Shown here in pieces: positions 59,346 to 64,000 of a DNA stretch of 64,000 nucleotides (positions are counted from its first letter, which is position 1; every line of letters starts with the position of its first letter). This stretch comes from Coffea arabica (Eukaryota; Streptophyta; Magnoliopsida; Gentianales; Rubiaceae): contig NC_092324.1 in assembly GCF_036785885.1 (NCBI RefSeq), positions 31,609,001 through 31,673,000 of the forward strand, in the 5' to 3' direction. Position numbers and translations under genes: made by a program. Below the pieces are notes generated by a model. The model was not told the origin of the DNA. It ran no database searches and was given only the letters and a program-made list of their open reading frames with translations.

Positions 59346-61529
59346 GGGACAGTTTTGATGAATGTCTTGACAATCTAACTCTAATTTTAAAAAGGTGCAT
59401 AGAGACAAACTTGATTCTTAATTAGAAAAAATGCCATTTTATGGTGGGGCATGGTATCGTATTAGGACATGTAGTGTCGACTAGAGAAATAGAGATAGAT
59501 AAAGTAAAAGTTGACCTTATTTTTTACTTTACCTTACCCGTAAGTGTACGGGAAGTACGTTCCTTTTTAGATCATTCAGGGTTCTATAGGAGGTTTATCA
59601 AGGATTTTTCAAAAATTAGAGCACCCTTGTTCAAGTTGTTGCAAAAGGATGTAGCATTTGACTTTACTAATGAATGCAAGATAGCATTTGATAAACTGAA
59701 GGAGTCTTTGACGTCCCGCCCGTCATTCAATCCCCAGACTGGAGCCTCTCATTTGAAATAATGTGCGACGCTAGTGATTACGCAGTGGGAGTAGTGTTGG
59801 GGCAAAGGATTGGCAGGGCGGCGCATGCAATTTACTATGTATCGAAAACGTTGAATGGAGCTCAACTTAACTATTTCACGACGGTGAAAGAATTATCAGC
59901 TGTTGTTTTTGCACTAGAGAAATTTAGGTCATATTTGTTGGATGCAAAATAATAGTTTTCTCTGATCATGCAGTCTTAAAGTACTTGTTGATGAAGAAAG
60001 AGGCAAAACCAAGGCTCATCAGATGGATTCTGCTCTTGCAAGAGTTCGACTTGAAGATTAAAGATAAAAGTGGGGCAAAGAACTTGGTTGCTGATCACTT
60101 GAGCCACTTGCTTACAAATAAGGAGGATCAGCAATTGAGAGAGGCATTTCCAAAGGAGCAATTACTCGCCGTTGATTCGTCTGCACCTTGGTATGCTGAT
60201 ATTGTGAATTTCTTAGTAACTAATCAATTACCTGCAGATTGGCCAAAGGCTAAGAGAGATAAATTGAAAAGTGATGTCAAATACTATATTTGGGACGACC
60301 GCTACCTTTGGAGGTAATGTTCTGATCAAGTACTAAAAAGGTGTGTAAGTGTAGGTGAATTTCACTTTATTTTAATTTTTTGCCTTTCGTTTGCATGTGA
60401 AGGGCATTTTGGGCCAAAGCGAACAGCTCGTAAGGTATTGGAGAGCGGTTTTTATTGGTCTACCTTTTTTAAAAATGCGTATTTATTCTGTAAATCTTGT
60501 GATAGGTGTCAAAGGGTGGGGAATATTTTTCGTAGGGACCAAATGTTTCAAACCCCCATGTTGTTTGTTGAAATTTTTGATGTGTGGGGTATAGATTTCA
60601 TGGGTCCTTTTTCCTCGTCTTTTGGATTCTTATATATCTTGTTTGCTGTTGATTATGTTTCCAAGTGGGTGGAAGTAAAAGCCACTCGAACCAATGATTC
60701 TAGAGTGATTGCAGAGTTTTTAAAGTTTAACATCTTTGTTCGTTTTGGGGTGCTGAGAGTTGTAGTGAGTGATAGGGGGACACATTCTTGTAATAAGATT
60801 ATTACTGCCTTATTCCGCAAATATGGCGTTCTCCACAAAGTATCCACGCCATATCATCCACAGACAAATGGTCAAGTTGAAGTGTCAAATAGGGAGATCA
60901 AGTCAATCTTGGAGAAGATGGTGCGCCCTGATAGAAAGGATTAGAGCTTGAAATTATAAGATGCACTATGGGGTTATCGCACCGCTTATAAGACGCCGAT
61001 TGGGATGTCCCCGTATAGACTAGTTTTCGATAAGGCTTGCCATCTTCCAGTGGAGTTCGAGCATAAGGCATTTTGGGCAGTGAAACAATGCAATATGAAT
61101 CTTGAGGAAGCGGGGGTCCATAGGAAATTGCAGCTACAAGAGCTGGAAGAGATTAGGAATGAGGCATACGAGAATGTAATTGATTTATAAGGAGAAGAGC
61201 AAAATTTTTCACGATCAACAAGTTTCAAGAAAATTATTTGTAGTGGGGCAAAAAGTCCTATTGTATCACTCGAGACTTAAACTTTTTCCCGATAAGTTGT
61301 GTTCTCGTTGGATTTGTCCATTTGTTATTTCTAATGTCTTTCATTATGGTGCAGTGGAGATCCAAATTTTGAAGACGGAGAAAAAGTTCGTGGTGAATGG
61401 CCATTGTCTCAAACCTTGCTATGAAGGATTCTCCGTTGACAAAGTCGAGTTCATACAACTGTAGGATCTAATTTATCCTGCTTGAGAGTTCCAACCAAAT
61501 CTAGTCAAAGACGTTAAAAAAAGATGCTA

Positions 61530-61547
61530 CTTGGGAGGCAACCCAAG
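61530..61547 (+). other. Post-pol stem-loop CTTGGG / CCCAAG
   Basis: Six-bp arms around AGGCAA, about 65 bp after the end of pol. A weaker copy lies at 62816-62831 and a degenerate one near 12314. Confidence 0.75.
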
Positions 61548-61640
61548 ATTTTTTGGTTTAGTTTCTTTTCGTTTCTGGAGTTTTTATTAATTGTTAGTTG
61601 CATTTAGTGAGTTATTGTTTTTGTGGCAGGAAGTTAGCAG

Positions 61641-61969
61641 TTAGGCGTGCCCACATTAAGTGGTCACATCTAAGGAAGGAAGTTTGAAATTGACAAACAG
61701 AAAACTCTCCAGTGGTTAGGCATGCCTACGCCAAATGGTCACGCTTAAGGAAGGCAATTCTCTTCTGCGATCAGAAAACTCTATAGTAGTTAGGCGTGTC
61801 CACGTCAGGTGGTCACGTTTAAGGAACTCAATTTCTAAAGATTGGCGAGAAGACTCTATGGTAGTTATACGCGCCCACGTCAGGTGGTCACGCTTAACGA
61901 TCTTAATTTCGGACGGTTGGTCAGAAGACTCGTAGGTAGTTAGACGTGCTCACGCCTAACACCGGTGTT
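61641..61969 (+). repeat. Hairpin array 1, five units, 75-bp period
   Basis: Units start at 61641, 61716, 61790, 61865 and 61940. A typical unit is TTAGGCGTG, then CCCAC, a 5-base loop, GTGGT, then CACGCTTAA. The last unit is a short palindrome followed by AACACCGGTGTT (61958-61969). Confidence 0.9.
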
Positions 61970-62402
61970 CAAAAAAAAGAGGAGTGAAAGGATGAAATTG
62001 CCCTCTCTTATGATTGAAAAAAAAAAGAAAAAAAAACCTAAGCCCCATCGGTGCCCTACTTTCTTTCTTCTCTTTCTTTTTTTTTTTTCTTTTCCTTCTT
62101 CTTCTTTCTTTTTCTTCCTTTTCTTTCTTTACTTCTTTTCTCCTGCTGCCGCCGCCACCTTAGCCCTCCTCACTGTCCACCATCGCTCTTCACCCGTCGC
62201 TCACCGTTCGCCGCAGCAAGCCCTCTCGCCGGCCACCGCAGCGTATAGTCACTGCTTGCTTGCGCGACCAGACGAGCGCAGCGCGTGACCACCGAGCCGC
62301 GCATGCCCAGTGCTGCACCAGTGAGCGTGCGCCCAACCCAGGAGCTAGCGTGCATGTCCGTTGCACCCCAGCGTGCTCGCTCAAGAGTGCCAAGCGCACA
62401 GG
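61970..62402 (+). other. Poly-A, pyrimidine tract and GC-rich block, copy 1
   Basis: A-rich run, then T/C-rich 62060-62145, then GC-rich 62146-62402. Frames on either strand (for example 61965-62288) are low-complexity and not recognised as proteins. The same module order is in copy 2 and near 16040-16330. Confidence 0.7.
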
Positions 62403-62789
62403 GTCCATTGGAAATTGCAACTACAAGAGTTGGAAGATATTAGGAATAAGGCATACGAGAATGCAATGATTTACAAGAAGAAGAGGAATAATTTTCACGA
62501 TCAACAAGTCTCAAGAAAATCATTTGTAGTGGGGCAAAAAGTCCTCTTGTATTACTCGAGACTTAAACTTTTTTCCGGTAAGTTGCGTTCTCGTTGGATT
62601 GGTCCATTTGTTGTTTCTAATGTCTTTTATTATGGTGCAGTGGAGATCCAAAATTTGAAGACGGAGAAGAAGTTCATGGTGAATGGCCATCGTCTCAAAC
62701 CTTATTATGAAGGATTCTCCGTTGAGGAAGTCGAGTTCATACAACTCAAGAATCAATTTATCCTGCTTGAGAGTTCCGGCCAAATCTAG
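62361..62789 (+). pseudogene. Chimeric frame: GC-rich block fused to the pol C-terminus
   Basis: A 142-codon open frame begins in the GC-rich end of copy 1 and runs through the junction into the second copy of the integrase C-terminal text ([31 protein letters not shown]). The pol part lacks the frameshift seen in copy 1. It has no catalytic residues and is probably not translated. Confidence 0.75.
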
Positions 62790-62924
62790 CCAAAGATGTT
62801 AAAGAAAGGCACTATTTGGGAGGCAACCCAGGTTTTTTGATTTAGTTTCCTTATGTTTCTGAAGTTTTTGTTAATTGTTAGTTGCATTTAGTGAGTTGTT
62901 GTTTTTGTGGCATGAAACTGGCAG

Positions 62925-63256
62925 TTAGGTGTGGCCTCATTAAGTGGTCACATCTACGGAAGGAAGTTTGAAATTGATGGATAGAAAACTCTCCAGTAGT
63001 TAAGCGTGCCCACGCCAAATAGTCACATTTAAGAAATACAATTCTCGTCTGCGATTAGAAGACTCTATAGTAGTTAGGTGTGCCCACGCTAGGTAGTCAC
63101 GCTTAAGGAACTCAATTTCTAAAAATTGGTGAGAAAACTCTATGGTAGTTATGTGCGCCCACGCCAGGTGGTCAAACTTAAGGATATTAATTGCGGGCGG
63201 TTGGTCAGAAGACTCGTAGGCAATTAGACGTGCCCAAGCCTAACACCGGTGTTAAA
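62925..63256 (+). repeat. Hairpin array 2, five units, 75-bp period
   Basis: Units start at 62925, 63000, 63074, 63149 and 63224. The array ends in the palindrome TAACACCGGTGTTA. It is the duplicate of array 1, with more arm mismatches. Confidence 0.88.
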
Positions 63257-64000
63257 AAAAAAAGGGTGAAAGGATGAAATTGCCCTCTCTTATGATTAAA
63301 AAAAAAGAAAAAAAACCTAAGCCCCACCTGTGCCCTACTTTCTTTCTTCTTTTTCTTTTTCTTTTTTCTTTTTTTCTTTTCCTTCTTCTTCTTTCTTTTT
63401 CTTCCTTTTCTTTCTTTTCTTCTTCTTTCCCGCCGCTGCCGCCTTCGCCCTCCTCACTGTCTGCCGCCGCTCCTAACCCGTCGCTCACCGTCCGTCGCCG
63501 CAAGCCCTCTCACCGGCCACGGCAGAGCACAACAACTGCGCACAGTACACAACCAGCGAGCGGCATATGCCTAGCGCTGCACCAACGCGCCCAGCGCGAG
63601 CCCAACCTAGGCGCCAGTGCGCCTATCCGTTGCAACCCAGCGCACTTGCGCAAGTGCGCCCAACGCGCACAGTAGTGCTCCTATGGGCTTCTTCCGCGCG
63701 CGACCAGCATCCTGCACAGGCATGGCCTCCACACACACTCTACTGTCGGCGCTGCCGCCGCTCCGTTGTAACCCTCACTGCTTGGTTATCACCTCAGGTC
63801 CTTTTTTTCTTTAATTTTCTGTTACTTTTACCTGAGGACATACATTTAATTTTTAGCTGAGGACTGAAATTTAATTTTTAGCTGATGATAGATAATTTGT
63901 GTGTACTTGGGATGCTGTGAATTTGTCTTTGGCTACTTTTGACTGTCTGCTTAATTTTGCAGTAAAATCATGGTATTTGGGAGAGTTTTTCTGTGTTTGT
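63257..64000 (+). other. Pyrimidine tract, GC-rich block and continuation of the Athila-like 3' region
   Basis: 63340-63430 is T/C-rich and 63431-63672 is GC-rich, as in copy 1. From about 63673 the text is unique in the window and leaves it without an LTR start. No gene is recognised. Confidence 0.65.

Larger units (their letters stand above)
54961..61464 (+). pseudogene. Athila-type gag-pol, heavily decayed
   Basis: Gag starts at 54961; an ELKSGLIHLL stretch and AKDWLYYLPAGSIITW are recognisable. Stops lie at 55258 and 55276, with a frameshift near 55620. A CCHC knuckle (CGVCTSMDHPMDAC, about 55863) is duplicated at about 56157. TLRSGKEV begins the next part, and the protease has LDLGASINVMP. 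Reverse transcriptase (DHFPLPFIDQM, FMDD at about 58449) is split by the hAT insertion and resumes at 59354. RNase H (CDASDYAVGVVLGQR) and the integrase core (WGIDFMGPF, SDRGTHSC, HPQTNGQVEVSN) follow. The C-terminus ends at 61464 after a frameshift near 61185. No env-like frame is seen. Confidence 0.9.
61116..63672 (+). repeat. 1,287-bp tandem duplication (two copies)
   Basis: Copy 1 is 61116-62402 and copy 2 is 62403-63672. Each runs from the C-terminal pol text (GTCCAT, GGAAATTGCA) through the post-pol hairpin, the hairpin array, a pyrimidine tract and a GC-rich block, ending at GCGCACAG. The copies differ by perhaps 8-10%, so the duplication is not recent. Confidence 0.9.
53264..64000 (+). 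mobile_element. Second Athila-like LTR element, 3' LTR outside the window
   Basis: It has a 5' LTR, a primer site, decayed gag-pol with all domains present, and a long 3' region with hairpin arrays duplicated as part of a 1.29-kb tandem duplication. Frameshifts and stops affect every part of gag-pol and an 865-bp hAT element interrupts the reverse transcriptase. No second LTR appears before 64000, so the far end and its target duplication cannot be checked. Confidence 0.88.

Noticed and set aside
53264..64000. Complete element with both LTRs
   Set aside because: No second LTR start or target duplication is found before the window ends.

Overview
This looks like a plant nuclear genome window, most likely a eudicot and perhaps an asterid; that guess rests on recalled repeat families and is weak. 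The evidence is a multi-exon plant-type transporter gene with GT-AG introns, LTR retrotransposons with plant tRNA primer sites, hAT elements with 8-bp target duplications, MITE-like foldbacks, and AT-rich intergenic DNA. I saw no bacterial genes, tRNA, rRNA or CRISPR array. Only two stretches derive from host protein genes. Most of the rest is nested transposable elements.

Layout. (1) 1-4.9 kb: minus-strand nucleotide-sugar transporter gene (UGNT1-like). Four coding exons are visible, the 3' exons lie left of the window and a candidate promoter sits at about 4.88 kb. (2) 5.01-7.34 kb: small non-autonomous LTR element (TSD ACAAA) just upstream of that promoter. (3) 7.35-9.76 kb: AT-rich DNA with small repeats. 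(4) 9.76-28.77 kb: decayed Athila-like element lacking pol and a 3' LTR. A 3.3-kb Tekay-like solo LTR (12.56-15.90 kb) and an 11.26-kb Tekay-type chromovirus (16.86-28.12 kb, TSD AAGCG) are inserted in its 3' region. (5) 28.8-31.2 kb: AT-rich DNA with a MITE-like unit. (6) 31.19-46.56 kb: a 15.4-kb non-coding LTR element on the minus strand (LARD type; TSD GGATA). Its 4.3-kb LTRs are almost identical, so the insertion is very young. (7) 46.6-50.8 kb: microsatellite, long foldback, hAT element and unassigned DNA. (8) 50.87-52.06 kb: sarcosine-oxidase-like pseudogene, minus strand. (9) 52.37-53.10 kb: second foldback. (10) 53.26 kb to the window end: Athila-like element with decayed gag-pol, an 865-bp hAT insertion in its reverse transcriptase, and an unusual 3' region.

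The most striking signal is a set of ordered inverted repeats in the non-coding parts of two retrotransposon families. The Athila-like family carries hairpin-capable units with a strict 75-bp period between pol and its 3' end. The LARD carries several different tandem arrays whose units each contain a short inverted repeat, plus two stem-loops in its leader with different arm sequences around one conserved core. These look like RNA structures that could serve packaging, dimerisation or RNA stability; that role is inference.

Relative timing from LTR comparison by eye: LARD LTRs differ by about 5 substitutions in 4.28 kb, Tekay LTRs by about 50 in 2.75 kb, and the small LTR element by several percent plus repeat-number changes. 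Nesting gives the same order: Athila-like first, then the solo LTR and Tekay.
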